This document shows, one piece after another, positions 1 to 12,100 of a DNA stretch of 64,000 nt (the first letter of the stretch is position 1; each line of letters opens with the position of its first letter). Location of the stretch: positions 4,232,259 through 4,296,258 of the forward strand of contig OX442320.1 of assembly GCA_949358305.1 (NCBI GenBank), written 5' to 3'. Below the pieces are notes generated by a model, which worked only from the letters and a program-made list of their open reading frames with translations, was not told the origin of the DNA and searched no databases. The DNA is from Strigamia acuminata. Lineage: Eukaryota; Arthropoda; Chilopoda; Geophilomorpha; Linotaeniidae. Both the position numbers and the translations under genes were made by a program.

Positions 1-743
1 AACGATATTTCTTTGAAATTAAACGATATTTCTTTGAAATTAAACGATATTTCTTTGAAATTAAACGATATTTCTTTGAAATTAAACGATATTTCTTTGA
101 AATTAAACGATATTTCTTTGAAATTAAACGATATTTCTTTGAAATTAAACGATATTTCTTTGAAATTAAACGATATTTCTTTGAAATTAAACGATATTTC
201 TTTGAAATTAAACGATATTTCTTTGATATTTGATGAATTTTCAATGACATTTAACGAAATTTGGTGATTTTCGTTGAAATTAAACGATATTTCTTTGATA
301 TTTGATGAATTTTCATTGACATTTAACGAAATTTGATGAATTTTGATTGACATTTGACGAAATTTGATGAATTTTGATTGACATTTGACGAAATTTGATG
401 AACTTTCATTGACATTTAACGAAATTTGATGAATTTTCATTGGCATTTAACGAAATTTGATGAATTTTGATTGACATTTGACGAAATTTGATGAATTTTC
501 ATTGACATTTAACGAAATTTGATGAATTTCATTGACATTTAACGAAATTTGATGATTTTCGTTGAAATTTAACGATATTTTATTGATATTTGATGAATTC
601 ATATGAAATTTAACGATATTTTATTGATATTTGATGAATTCATATGAAATTTAACGATATTTCATTGATATTTGATGAATTTGTATGAAATTTAACGATA
701 TTTCATTGATATTTGATGAATTTACATGAAATTTTATTGAAAA
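1..743. repeat. AT-rich tandem arrays, 21-, 31- and 41-bp periods
   Basis: Positions 1-235 are near-perfect copies of a 21-bp unit (aaattaaacgatatttctttg). From about 300 to 540 the unit is about 31 bp (gacgaaatttgatgaatttt plus gattgacattt), and from 560 to 730 it is about 41 bp with the same sub-motifs. These look like higher-order derivatives of a single ancestral motif. Open frames here arise only because 21 is divisible by three; there is no coding signal. Confidence 0.93.
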
Positions 744-2210
744 TTGATGAAATTTGATGAAATTTTATTGAAATTTGATGAAATTTTATTGAAATTTGAT
801 GAAATTTTATTGAAATTTGATGAAATTTTATTGAAATTTGATGAAATTTTATTGAAATTTGATGAAATTTTATTGAAATTTGATGAAATTTTATTGAAAT
901 TTGATGAAATTTTATTGAAATTTGATGAAATTTTATTGAAATTTGATGAAATTTTATTGAAATTTGATGAAATTTTATTGAAATTTGATGAAATTTTATT
1001 GAAATTTGATGAAATTTTATTGAAATTTGATGAAATTTTATTGAAATTTGATGAAATTTTATTGAAATTTGATGAAATTTTATTGAAATTTGATGAAATT
1101 TTATTGAAATTTGATGAAATTTTATTGAAATTTGATGAAATTTTATTGAAATTTGATGAAATTTTATTGAAATTTGATGAAATTTTATTGAAATTTGATG
1201 AAATTTTATTGAAATTTGATGAAATTTTATTGAAATTTGATGAAATTTTATTGAAATTTGATGAAATTTTATTGAAATTTGATGAAATTTTATTGAAATT
1301 TGATGAAATTTTATTGAAATTTGATGAAATTTTATTGAAATTTGATGAAATTTTATTGAAATTTGATGAAATTTTATTGAAATTTGATGAAATTTTATTG
1401 AAATTTGATGAAATTTTATTGAAATTTGATGAAATTTTATTGAAATTTGATGAAATTTTATTGAAATTTGATGAAATTTTATTGAAATTTGATGAAATTT
1501 TATTGAAATTTGATGAAATTTTATTGAAATTTGATGAAATTTTATTGAAATTTGATGAAATTTTATTGAAATTTGATGAAATTTTATTGAAATTTGATGA
1601 AATTTTATTGAAATTTGATGAAATTTTATTGAAATTTGATGAAATTTTATTGAAATTTGATGAAATTTTATTGAAATTTGATGAAATTTTATTGAAATTT
1701 GATGAAATTTTATTGAAATTTGATGAAATTTTATTGAAATTTGATGAAATTTTATTGAAATTTGATGAAATTTTATTGAAATTTGATGAAATTTTATTGA
1801 AATTTGATGAAATTTTATTGAAATTTGATGAAATTTTATTGAAATTTGATGAAATTTTATTGAAATTTGATGAAATTTTATTGAAATTTGATGAAATTTT
1901 ATTGAAATTTGATGAAATTTTATTGAAATTTGATGAAATTTTATTGAAATTTGATGAAATTTTATTGAAATTTGATGAAATTTTATTGAAATTTGATGAA
2001 ATTTTATTGAAATTTGATGAAATTTTATTGAAATTTGATGAAATTTTATTGAAATTTGATGAAATTTTATTGAAATTTGATGAAATTTTATTGAAATTTG
2101 ATGAAATTTTATTGAAATTTGATGAAATTTTATTGAAATTTGATGAAATTTTATTGAAATTTGATGAAATTTTATTGAAATTTGATGAAATTTTATTGAA
2201 ATTCGATGAT
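744..2210. repeat. Homogeneous 21-bp minisatellite, about 70 copies
   Basis: A 21-bp unit (ttattgaaatttgatgaaat plus t) is repeated almost without variation for about 1.45 kb; variants appear only at the right edge (2201-2250). It lies immediately upstream of the splice acceptor of the first recognisable exon (2284), so it is probably intronic. Both strands stay open for over 500 codons because the period is a multiple of three. The homogeneity implies recent expansion or active homogenisation. Confidence 0.95.
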
Positions 2211-2283
2211 TTGTATGAAATTTTATTGAAATTTAATGATTTATATGAAATATTATTAATAAATTTGATATTTTTTTCCTCAG

Positions 2284-4182
2284 GTCGCGCCACTGACGAG
2301 GAATTGGAGGAATGGATTCGTTTGAAACTCGAAATCAAGACGGGACAAGTGGTTAAGAACGTGGACTTGTCGAGATTTGTTTATTACGGCATTAAATCGG
2401 GCGTGCGGGTGCAAATCAAACACGTTTATTGTCTACCCGGTTCGTTTATCCACTTATTTTCGTATTCAAATAGGAAATTAAATTTCTTCTTGTATTTTAT
2501 TTTAAGATTTCCAGGACAACCATTACGTTCAGGTGTTGGTGCGTTTGTTGCCCGGAAATAACACGAAGAAGATTAAACCAACCCACGAAGGATGGGGAAG
2601 CGATGAGAAATTCACGACGAAATTTATTAATTTGAAGAGTTTCATGCGCTCGCCGTCGTGGGACGACCAAGCGAGCGTAAATCGAATGTTTATATTTGCT
2701 TTTATGTATTTATTTCAATTTTATTTATTTATTTTTAGCTGCTTCATCCATTTTTGGATAATAATTCGACACTTTTGATCGAGTTGTTTGGGTTGGAAGT
2801 TGTTTACGAGCGTGACCCGACTGGAATCGGTTACGGGAATATTTCGTCCAAGTCCGGATCGCATTTGAAAATCAATTTGGATTTCCCTTTGGCATGGACT
2901 GTTGTCCGATTATTCAATAAGTTAGTGAAAATGCATCAAGAAATGCATTTTTGCATGGCAGAAATGTATTTTTCGGCATAAAAAGTTGCGTTTTTGTTTA
3001 AAAAAAATTAATTTTTGCTTGAAAGGTGCTTTCTTGCATGAAAACAGAGCATTTTTGCTCGCAAAAGGTGCAGTTTTGCACGAAAAAGTGCATTTTTGCA
3101 CGAAAAATGGCATTTTTACACGAAAAAGTGCATTTTTGCACGAAAAAGATGCATTTTTGCACGAAAAAGATGCATTTTTGCACTGAATATTGCATTTATT
3201 TAAGTAAAAAACTCAACTTTTGCAAGTACATTGCATTTATTTAAGTAAAAAACTCACTATTGCACATAAATTGCATTTATTTAAGTAAAAAACTCAACTT
3301 TTGCAAGTACATTGCATTTATTTAAGTAAAAAACTCACTATTGCACATAAATTGCATTTATTTAAGTAAAAAACTCACTTTTGCACATGAATTGCATTTT
3401 TTGTACAAAAATATTATTTTTTTCTTTGAAATAAATCTATTTTGCACGTGTAAAATTCCTTTTTGTCGTTAATTTTAGTGTGTTTTTTAATTGTTGCTTA
3501 TTGTTTTATATAAATTTTCTAGAGGATTTGTTAACTGCGGGTTGCACGTTTATCCACTTTTCAAAGGGAAAATCTCCGAGGAAATTATGACCAAACTTCA
3601 ACATTTATCTTTGGAGAAGGTTTTGAAAGATTCCACCGTCAATGGGAAAATAAAACTTCACGTAACGAAATATCCCGATTCAAATTTTATTTTAATTCTG
3701 AAGTTATTTCGTTTGTTTTAGGACGGTTCGGTGATCGAATTCGCGTTGTGGGACGGGAATTTTATCGATAGCGAACACGCGCCATTACCCGTTAAATATT
3801 AAACAATAAAAGACAAATGTGTTTTACATTTTTCTTCGTTTATTTGCAGAAAAATCGTGAAATGTTGGAATTGTGCGGCGTAAAAGCGCTGGATGTGCAG
3901 AGTTACACTTTGCCTCCAAGTGCGCATAAGGTGTCGTGGCTCGTGTCCAGTGTCATGCCCACCACGCAGCTGACTGCGAATAAAAAGAGGGAGATTTATA
4001 ACAGGGAAAAGGATTTATTCCAGGAATTAGTTCTTAAAAAATACATGAACCTAATGGTATTTTTGAAAAAAATTATTTCCATCTCGGCGCCATTTTCTAG
4101 CGCCATTTTGTGTAATAATTTTGTTGCTTTATAGAATATCGCGCTGAAGAAAGAAGGATTACGTGAATTAATCGACAAATAA
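2284..4182 (+). CDS. 3' part of an unrecognised multi-exon gene
   Basis: Exons read from splice sites: about 2284-2439 (donor uncertain), 2515-2676, 2739-2920, 3523-3661, 3722-3790, 3850-4056 and 4135-4182 (stop TAA). The joined translation is amino-acid-like throughout, with segments such as IELFGLEVVYERD, VNCGLHVYPLF, EFALWDGNFIDSE, KKREIYNREKDLFQELV and a C-terminus GLRELIDK. The frame from the first to the second exon does not join cleanly with the obvious GT at 2440, so that boundary needs transcript data. The 5' part lies outside the window or beyond the minisatellite. I do not recognise the family, and nothing visible (no signal peptide, membrane segment or catalytic motif) fixes a function. 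A retrotransposon sits 55 bp after the stop, and a decayed duplicate of the last exons lies beyond it. Confidence 0.6.
2985..3420. repeat. Intronic minisatellite, 21- then 40/41-bp periods
   Basis: Within the intron 2921-3522. Copies of a 21-bp unit (tgcatttttgcacgaaaaag plus a) run to about 3185, followed by 40/41-bp units starting ttgcatttatttaagtaaaa. Open frames on both strands are repeat artefacts. Confidence 0.9.
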
Positions 4183-4237
4183 ATAAAATAATGTGAAAAT
4201 AATATTCTTGCACAGTATAACAAAAATATGTACAAAT

Positions 4238-5467
4238 TGTGGTGGCCTGTGGTCACCAGGGCAGGGGAAAACAGGAGTAACATTCACAGAGTTGATCTGA
4301 AGTTAATATTATTTTAGCATTTTATTATTTTAGAAGACTGAGACAATAAGTTCTTGTCTAGGGCTGGTTGCCAGGGCAACCAGACAAACAGCTGAGGGGT
4401 TGGCAGGAAGTGCTTCCTGTCAACCAGGAAGAAAATACAGATTTCTTCAGTCTAATACAAAAACCTTTGCTGAACAACACTGAAAATAATTACTCCTGGA
4501 TTTCTACTGTCAAAACCGGATTAATTTGTGCCTTCAACCGAGGATTGGACTCATTCTTGTGATACAACACATTGTGTCACGGGAATTTCATCTTGCCGTC
4601 AAGACATTGACGGAGGGATTTCATGCAACAGTCGAGCCATTCAAACTACGTCGCGGACGCCATTTGAACCACTCGACGATCGTAACCAAGCCATTCCAAC
4701 TACGTCGCCGACGCCATTGGAACCACTTGGAAGAATAGAGCGAGCCATTCCAACTACGACAGAGTCGCCATTGGAACTACTCGTGAGGAGAGGGCCATTC
4801 GGACTACGATATCATCGCCATCCGAACTACCCGGAGAAGAAGTAAAGTTAATCCGAACTACGGTTCTACCGCCATTTGGGTTAACACGGTGCCGAAGTAA
4901 CGCTGCTCGAACTACGACTCGGTCGCCATTCGAGCAAGCGTGTAGAAGAAACCGAAATTGATCGGTCAGAGATTGAAGAAACTGCGATTGAGCAGCCACA
5001 ACGAGAATCATCAGTTGTTGCTGCCGAGAATCGGGAAAACTGTAAGTGAAGAATACGTTATTCGGACGAAGCAGTACGGAAACGTCGCGTCGACGGGACG
5101 AACGGAGCCGGAGACGCCATTTTTATTCCTATTTTCCATTTTCATTAATAATTCGTTAATTTCTAGTCATTATGTATAATTTTAATAGTTTAATCATTGT
5201 AAATCGTTTTTATTAGAGAGATAACTTTATTCAAAGAGCCAGAATAAATGAGAGAGTGTGTTTTTAAGACAGAAGTTTGTTTATTGAATCGGTTGATTTG
5301 TTCAATTGTAAAATTGGATAAATCAATTGTTGAGTTAGAATAGTTAGAAGCCTTAGTTATTTATTTGAGTTTAAAATATAAGACCCGTCGGGGCATTAAG
5401 TAATTTCCACAGCTTATTTTTGATAATTTGAGTGAGGTTTTATTAAGAATAGGCCGGGATTACTACA
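4238..5467 (+). repeat. 5' long terminal repeat (1230 bp)
   Basis: Begins TGTGGTGGCC and ends TTACTACA (TG...CA ends). It is matched base for base, at a constant offset of 13,621, by the 3' LTR at every segment I compared. It contains repeated short blocks of the type 'cgccattngaactac' (about 4660-4930) and an AATAAA at 5243-5248 that may serve as the poly(A) signal. Four small ORFs here recur identically in the 3' LTR and are not taken as genes. Confidence 0.96.
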
Positions 5468-5586
5468 CTTGGGGGCCTGGCCATAGTATTTGAACCTAAA
5501 CAGCTAGTCATTTAGTTGAGGGACATAACTTTGGGTTCTTGTTTAATAGTTAGGTCTGTTTCTTTCTACCTTGTCTTTTATTAACC
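5468..5586 (+). promoter_or_regulatory. Retroelement leader with candidate primer-binding site
   Basis: Directly after the LTR the sequence reads ct then TGGGGGCCTGGCC (5470-5482). The first seven bases, TGGGGGC, equal the start of the tRNA-Pro primer-binding site known from some retroviruses, but the match then breaks down. The primer tRNA is therefore uncertain. The rest of the leader up to the gag ATG at 5587 shows no other feature. Confidence 0.5.
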
Positions 5587-8500
5587 ATGCCTTGGCCACG
5601 AGAGCAACTGCGAGGACAGGGCGGCCCGCGACGTATTAAGACGCGAGGAGGACGTGATGACAGACGAGCGAGATCGTTGTCGCCTTCCGATCATGAAGAA
5701 GGCACCACGCGCCAATTTAGCCAAGACTTTTGGCTCAAGTCCGACAGTCCCACGTCGCAGAAATCTACGCCGGTACACAACGCCCCACCTAGTGTGAAGT
5801 CAACACCGCGCTCGAAAATTGACATTTCATTGCTACCTCGTGACAAGCTTATAGCCGTCGCTACACGTCAGGGTCGTCTATTACGCGGTTACCAGGCGGC
5901 AGCAGCCCAGAAAGCGGCGGACAGCGCACAGTCATCGGGCGAGAATTCACCAATTCGACGTAAATTAAAAGAAGTTAGACAACAGATGCAAGACATTCTG
6001 CAAGAAGCTGAAGACAGCCTAGAACGGCAACGCATTCGATATCAACAAGGCGGTCCAATTTCCGACGATGAAGTCGACGCAATCGCCGCAGCATCGGCGG
6101 ACCGAAGCCGACGGTTAGCAGAAGCCCAGGAAGAGGAATTCCAGTTAGTGAAGCGTCTTCGGTTGGAGGAACTTCAAGCCCAGCAAGCTAAACATGAGTA
6201 CGAAATTCTCAAACAGACTTTGGATGAGGAACGACGACTCGAGAAAGAGCAAATTGCAGCAGCAGAGGCACACCTCCAATCGGAACGGCAGGCGGAAAAA
6301 GAACATCTCGAAGCTACGAGAGTCCGCTTAGAGGCGGAACGCCTGGCGTTGGCATCGAAACTAACCGAAGTGGAAACGAATGCGAACCAAGAAAACGCAC
6401 ATCTTCGCCAGGAAGCGTTACGCGCGCAGGAAGAAGCTCATAGAGCAAAAATGGCGCTAGAAGACGCACAGTATTTGGCGCGAGTGCAATACCCGATTGC
6501 GCAGCCTGACGCAGCGAATCGGGACCCGCCAGAAGTAGTATTAGTTTCAGAGTCTGGGACGAACCCTCTGAAAAGGGGGAGAGAAGGTGGGGATGAGCGT
6601 GGCGACAGAAAACGATCGTCACCTCCCATGCAGAACAGAAAAGTATTTGACGTAATTGATCAACGCAATCAACAGCGTGGAGCTGCCAATCGATTTGACC
6701 AACCAAAGAGTAACACACTGGGACCGATGGACATTCCAAAATGGAAAAATCTGCCAAGAACGGTAGACAAAGATGGCAAATCACGCCCGACGGAACCGTT
6801 GCATCCAAGTGAAACGTCCCAAACCGAGTGTGTCACAATTCCTGCGTCAAAACGAGAGGATAGACGTTCAGTTTATTCACCAAGTGAGCCAACTGATTAT
6901 TATAATAAGTTGAAAAAAGTCGCTGATTTCCAAGAACGTTGGATAAATGAAATCGAGAATTGGAAATCTGAAAGATATCAAGACTCCTCAGCCAATAAAG
7001 ATACTGGCAACAGCGACAGAGCTGAAAGAGAGAGGAGTGAACGTCACACATCTTGGCAAGATCAAGAAGTTCCAACGCATGAATTCTCAAGAGATAATTC
7101 ACGTTCTGCAAGACAAAACCCACAGTCAGGTAATCCTGCACAGCAAGCTGAATATGAATCAACGGGTCAGAAAAGCCTGGGCGCAGGAAGTGCTAGTTAC
7201 GAGAATACTAGCCGAGGAAATGACAGTCAAGGACGCGGCCAAGGTCGCCCCGACGGAGAGCGCCAGCAAAGTAACGAAAACCGTTACGAATATCGCCCAG
7301 GCGACGGAGAACGTTACGGCGGCCAACAACGTCAACAAGACGAAGATCGCCGCAACGAAGAACAACGTCGCAGAGACGAACAGCGTCGAAAAGATGAGTA
7401 CTATCGAAATGAAGAGCAGCGCCGACGCGACGAATTTTACCGCGAAGAAGAGCGACGCCGAAGAAATGATGATGCTCGCCAGCAAGGCACTCACCGAGGT
7501 GACGACCGTTACCAGAGAGACGATTCTCGTCAAAAAGATGAATATCGCCATGGTAACGACCCGCGCCACGAACAGGAGTATCGTCGCAATGACGAACAAC
7601 GTCGTAGAGATGAAAAACGTCATGACGATTACTCACGATGGAGTGAAGACTATACTGGTCGACAAGAAAGGAAATACTCGCAGTCTGAACACTTCCGCCA
7701 CAATGACGCAAGTTACGCGGGTCAAACCGGAAATAGACAGGGCAGACCTGATAATTCTCAATATAGAGAACCGCCACCTGCTGCCAATATGTACGGTCCA
7801 ACAGACAACACCATTAAATTGCAGGAGTACATTGAACAGCAGATAGATAAGCGCTTGGCAAAGATTCCATCCAGATCACAAGAGATGGAAGAGGTACTGC
7901 AAAAGCAAATCCGGAAATATTGCGTAGCAAATTGGACACATGTCTTTGTTAACGCATCCCAAATAAAATGGGACCGCATAACACCCGACACATTTGATGG
8001 TAGTTGGTCAGTAGGAACGAAATTCCTAGATGAAGTGATGCAGATAGTGAGATGCCATGAAGCGGACCCCTACGACACGCTTAAGAGAATAATTCCGAAG
8101 ATGTTGACGGGGGGAGCCGCGAACTGGTTCTATGAACACGCGTTCACACAATGGGATGCGTTTGTTCACGAATTTATGAAAGAGTATGGTGAGTCACATG
8201 CGACTTTGGTGGATCACTGGGACAATTTGCAACAGATGCTAGGTGAGGACCTCCGGTCGTACTTACGCAGGACGGAAGAACTGATAACTCACCTTCCAAA
8301 CAAAGTTTGCAACTTTGCCGCTGATCGTCAATTTCGCAGAGGCCTGACGGAATTTTCGGAGAAGGTGCTGACAATGGTGAACGCACCGATGGCCAGCTCG
8401 TTTGACAGGTTAGCGCAGTTTATGCGCGATAACCAAATGTATATCGAAGACAGATATATAAAATATTTGCCACCCGATGAGCAAAGAGCTCGGGATGAAT

Positions 8501-9135
8501 TGCAACGGAAACGATCCGATCAGGCAAGGAGCAATCCTAAAATGATGCAACCACCGCCATATATCTCGGCACAACGTAAAGAGAGTAACTTTAACCGGAA
8601 TAGAGATACGGGTCAGACACCCTACCCACAGCCAAAAATTCCGATGCGTCCTTCGGCAAAGTTAGTGTCAGAAGTAGACGACAGGGGTGAATTCACGGGC
8701 AACCAAATGTTGTCAATGGACCTCACCGACCAACACATTGAGTCGATAGTGGAGGCAGTCGGCACCATGTACGCACGCAACAACCCAACAGTTGCAAAGT
8801 ACAAACCGCCAATGCAACCAAAGGCGACATCTAAGTCTGAAGCGACAGAAAGTTCGACGAAAGAGTTGAAAACGTGCTCAATTGAATTGACAAAAAAGAC
8901 TCCGCTTGAGGAGATAGCGCAAGCCGGGCAAGCTTCGACTTCCACTGTAAAATTGGAAGGAAACATAGAAGCGTCAACTCAACCCAGGTTGACTCCGGAG
9001 ACAGCCCCTTGTCACAATTGCGGCCAATTAGGCCATTGGTCCAGGAGCTGCCCCCAGCCCAAGAAACAAGCGTCAAAGCCAAGCTATCAGCGGCTAATTG
9101 ACGCCATAACCGAAGCCGTTCAAAAAAACATGTGA
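5587..9135 (+). CDS. gag: Retrotransposon Gag polyprotein (1182 aa)
   Basis: Structural capsid/nucleocapsid protein of the LTR element. Residues about 100-300 are E/A/Q/R-rich and predicted coiled coil. Residues about 570-720 are a low-complexity region dominated by R, D, E, Q and Y. Residues about 790-960 resemble the Retrotrans_gag capsid fold (for example TPDTFDGSWSVGTKFLDEV and NWFYEHAFTQWDAFVHEFM). Near the C-terminus (about residues 1142-1155) is a single CCHC zinc knuckle, CHNCGQLGHWSRSC, for RNA binding. The ORF ends ATG TGA right after a slippery heptamer, so Pol is probably made by -1 frameshifting. 1182 aa is long for a Gypsy Gag; the extra length is the coiled-coil and charged N-terminal half. 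Minus-strand ORFs here are shadows of the charged repeats. Confidence 0.93.
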   Translation: MPWPREQLRGQGGPRRIKTRGGRDDRRARSLSPSDHEEGTTRQFSQDFWLKSDSPTSQKSTPVHNAPPSVKSTPRSKIDISLLPRDKLIAVATRQGRLLRGYQAAAAQKAADSAQSSGENSPIRRKLKEVRQQMQDILQEAEDSLERQRIRYQQGGPISDDEVDAIAAASADRSRRLAEAQEEEFQLVKRLRLEELQAQQAKHEYEILKQTLDEERRLEKEQIAAAEAHLQSERQAEKEHLEATRVRLEAERLALASKLTEVETNANQENAHLRQEALRAQEEAHRAKMALEDAQYLARVQYPIAQPDAANRDPPEVVLVSESGTNPLKRGREGGDERGDRKRSSPPMQNRKVFDVIDQRNQQRGAANRFDQPKSNTLGPMDIPKWKNLPRTVDKDGKSRPTEPLHPSETSQTECVTIPASKREDRRSVYSPSEPTDYYNKLKKVADFQERWINEIENWKSERYQDSSANKDTGNSDRAERERSERHTSWQDQEVPTHEFSRDNSRSARQNPQSGNPAQQAEYESTGQKSLGAGSASYENTSRGNDSQGRGQGRPDGERQQSNENRYEYRPGDGERYGGQQRQQDEDRRNEEQRRRDEQRRKDEYYRNEEQRRRDEFYREEERRRRNDDARQQGTHRGDDRYQRDDSRQKDEYRHGNDPRHEQEYRRNDEQRRRDEKRHDDYSRWSEDYTGRQERKYSQSEHFRHNDASYAGQTGNRQGRPDNSQYREPPPAANMYGPTDNTIKLQEYIEQQIDKRLAKIPSRSQEMEEVLQKQIRKYCVANWTHVFVNASQIKWDRITPDTFDGSWSVGTKFLDEVMQIVRCHEADPYDTLKRIIPKMLTGGAANWFYEHAFTQWDAFVHEFMKEYGESHATLVDHWDNLQQMLGEDLRSYLRRTEELITHLPNKVCNFAADRQFRRGLTEFSEKVLTMVNAPMASSFDRLAQFMRDNQMYIEDRYIKYLPPDEQRARDELQRKRSDQARSNPKMMQPPPYISAQRKESNFNRNRDTGQTPYPQPKIPMRPSAKLVSEVDDRGEFTGNQMLSMDLTDQHIESIVEAVGTMYARNNPTVAKYKPPMQPKATSKSEATESSTKELKTCSIELTKKTPLEEIAQAGQASTSTVKLEGNIEASTQPRLTPETAPCHNCGQLGHWSRSCPQPKKQASKPSYQRLIDAITEAVQKNM

Positions 9136-9168
9136 GCGCGGGTTCAGAAGATTCACTGAAACCCGCGC
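9123..9168 (+). promoter_or_regulatory. -1 ribosomal frameshift signal between gag and pol
   Basis: The slippery heptamer A_AAA_AAC (9123-9129) is in the gag frame. A 6-nt spacer that contains the gag stop follows (ATGTGA, 9130-9135). Then comes a stem-loop: 5' arm 9136-9147 (gcgcgggttcag), 8-nt loop 9148-9155, 3' arm 9156-9168 (ctgaaacccgcgc), giving 12 pairs with one bulged A at 9159. Sequence, frame and spacing match classical -1 programmed frameshift sites. The pol frame is -1 relative to gag and has no stop between the heptamer and the pol ORF. Confidence 0.9.
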
Positions 9169-12100
9169 CAGCAAATGACTCGGAAATTGCGCGAAAAAGA
9201 GAACTGGAAAAACCAACAGCTCCAGAACTTACTACAACAGTCCCAGAACCTACCCCAACTCCAGAACCAACAACGACTTCAGAAACAAAAACTGCTGCTC
9301 CGATAAGAAAAGGATCAGTAATTTACGAAATTAGTAAGGGACAGATTATTGGCATGAAATTCCCACCTGTAGAAATGGCAGCCTTAGCTAAAATAGAAGA
9401 AATCGTAGGAATCTCAACAGCTGCGAAATCTATGGAAGCGGTCGAAGCTATAGAATCTACGGAGGCTACGGGAGCAGCAAACATTGCGGAAGCAGCAAAT
9501 GCTGACGAAGTTCCATCAACATCGGAAGCTTGTGACGTAAAACCCCAAGCGCTATCACTTGATGAAATGGAACTAACGCCTCCAGAGGCAATAGGTACCA
9601 TGCAAGGAAAAGCTGACATGGAATACGACGTTAAGAAGGATTCTGACGGTATGATTTTGTTTCCAACGACTGATTTGTCGGAAGTTCCCAAAACAGAGGA
9701 AATTACGCAAATAGATGCGGCATATTTCACGGCAGAAATAGATCAAGCTCTCAAAAATGTGGGACTTGATGATGAGAATGAAGCCACGATTTTTTGGGCA
9801 AACGTGAGAAGCACGTACGAGAATGAGCCGTCTGAAGCTGCATGGATGGTTGACACCCCGACGGAACCCGTAGAATGGGACCCATTCCTCAAGGAATTAC
9901 CAATAATCGAACCCGAAGAAAAACCAAGGATTAGAGTTTTCAGAGCTCTCATTCCGGATCAAGATATGTTAAGTGGAATGACCACAATGGAAATTTCCAC
10001 GGAAAGTGGAACAATAATGGGTACACTTGATTCCGGCGCAAACCGAAGTTGTATCGCCTTACCTTTGGTCCAAGACATGGAAATGGAAGACCAGATTTCC
10101 AGAGTGGGGCCAAACATGGCCATTAATACGGCCGACAAGAAGGTACAACCGATAGGGTCGCTACGATTGACCTTTCGCTGGTCACACGGCATAATGATAC
10201 ATAACTTCCTTGTCTTGCCACATGAAATGAGATTCATGCTAATGGGCAATGACATAATGAAGCGGATGCGGGTCCAACCTAACCCACTAAATGGTAAATG
10301 GAATTTTGTGCAAACACTTGAAGTTCCTGCGCCATATATCCATCAAGATGTACTAGACAGACTAGAAAAGAAGTTGGAGGAGCCTGAGTCCTCATGGAAC
10401 ACCTTTGCAAAGCGATCGAGCTTCTGTGCTTTTGAGGCCCGACTAAAAGTGGGTAATGGTGTCCATAATTTGGTCGAGGAGGCCAAGCTCCAACTAACGG
10501 AAGCCATGCAACTCGAGCATGTTCTCAAAAAATATGAGCACATCTTAACAAAGACGCCTGGGAGAACGCACGTGTTGCACCACACAATAGATCTCGACAC
10601 GGATAAGCCGATAAGGGTCCCTTACAAAAGCTGGAACCCTCAAAAAAGAGAAATCCTCTCGAAACTATGCCAGGAAATGCTAGATAAAGGCTACGTGTCC
10701 CAAGCAGAAGGAGATTACGGTGCTCGCATTGTGCTAGTCATGAAGCCAGGGTCAGAACCAAGGCTTTGCATAGACTATAGACCAATCAACGAGCATACGT
10801 TATATGACCCTCCGCAGATGCCTACGATCGACGAGATCCTACGCGAATTAGGCGAGTTTAAGTGGGTCACGACAATTGACCTCACTAAAGGATATTGGCA
10901 GATCGAGCTGCGGCCCGAAGACCGACCAAAAACGGCCTTCTGGAGCCCGCTCGGTCGGCTGATGTTCAATGTAATGCCTTTTGGATTGGTGAACGCTCCA
11001 ACAACCTTCCAAAGGCTAATCGAGAAAGTTCTTGGTGATGCCCACAGGAGATATGCCTGGGCGTACCTTGACGATATAGTTATCGTCTCGGCCACCTATG
11101 AAGAACATCTCCGGCACGTGGAGTCAGTTTTAGATAAACTCGACAAGGCGAACCTCCACATAAATCCAGAAAAGTCTAAATTTTGCCGGAAAGAGTTAAA
11201 ATTCCTTGGCTATACGCTAGGAATAAATGGACTTAGTGTGGACCCGAAAAAAGTGGCGGCCATCACACAGTTTCCAGCCCCAAAAGACCTGAAAGGCTTA
11301 CAACGCTTTATGGGTATGGTAAATTTCTTCCATCGCTTATTGAAGGATTTATCTGCTGTTTCTGAGCCGTTACGTCCACTCTTAAAAAAGGGCATAGATT
11401 TCGTATGGACTGACGACCATCAAGCGGCTTTTGAAAAAGTGAAAAGGTTATTGGCTGACGCTGTCACATTGAAGTTGCCCAACCTGAATAAGCCGTTCAT
11501 AGTCCACACCGATGCCAGTTATCAGGGGTTAGGAGCTGCCCTGATGCAGCAACACGAGATTGATGGTCAAACCGTTGAGGTTCCGTGCATGTATATTAGT
11601 CGTAGCTTGCAACAAGCCGAGCTAAATTATAGTGCAACGGATTTAGAATGTCTCGCCGTGATCTGGGCCCTGCGCAAGTTTAGGCCGTACTTGGAATGCA
11701 CCAAGTTTACGGTACAAACAGATCATCAGGCGTTGAAGTGGCTCATGGGACTCGACGAGCCAACGGGACGTTTAGCCCGTTGGCAGATGGAGCTCATGGG
11801 ATATGACTTCAAAATTCATTACATCAAAGGCCCACTGAACGTATTGGCTGATGCGTTATCCAGAGATCCAGTCCAACTGATCTGTGATGAGGAAGATACC
11901 GGGGAAGCTGACGGGTTTATGTCTTATTGCCCGACCAACCACCAGAAATGGACATTCAATAACTGGAACCAACTGCCAGTACCGGAAAGGCGACCAAATG
12001 AAGACGATAAGTTTGTGTCATATTGGTGCAATGCATACAATTTAACGACGAATGAGTCGGAAGAGACGCGAGACTGTCAAGGCGAAGAGCCATGGCCATA

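Noticed and set aside
13-2338. Long ORFs on both strands over the 21-bp arrays (up to 605 codons)
   Set aside because: They exist because the period is divisible by three; the same repeat is open on both strands and there is no codon variation.
4368-5179. Small ORFs inside the LTR
   Set aside because: Repeated identically in the other LTR, short, overlapping in different frames, no recognisable motif.
6314-7801. Several 100-300-codon ORFs in other frames within gag
   Set aside because: Shadows of the charged low-complexity gag region; gag itself has a zinc knuckle and capsid-like domain.
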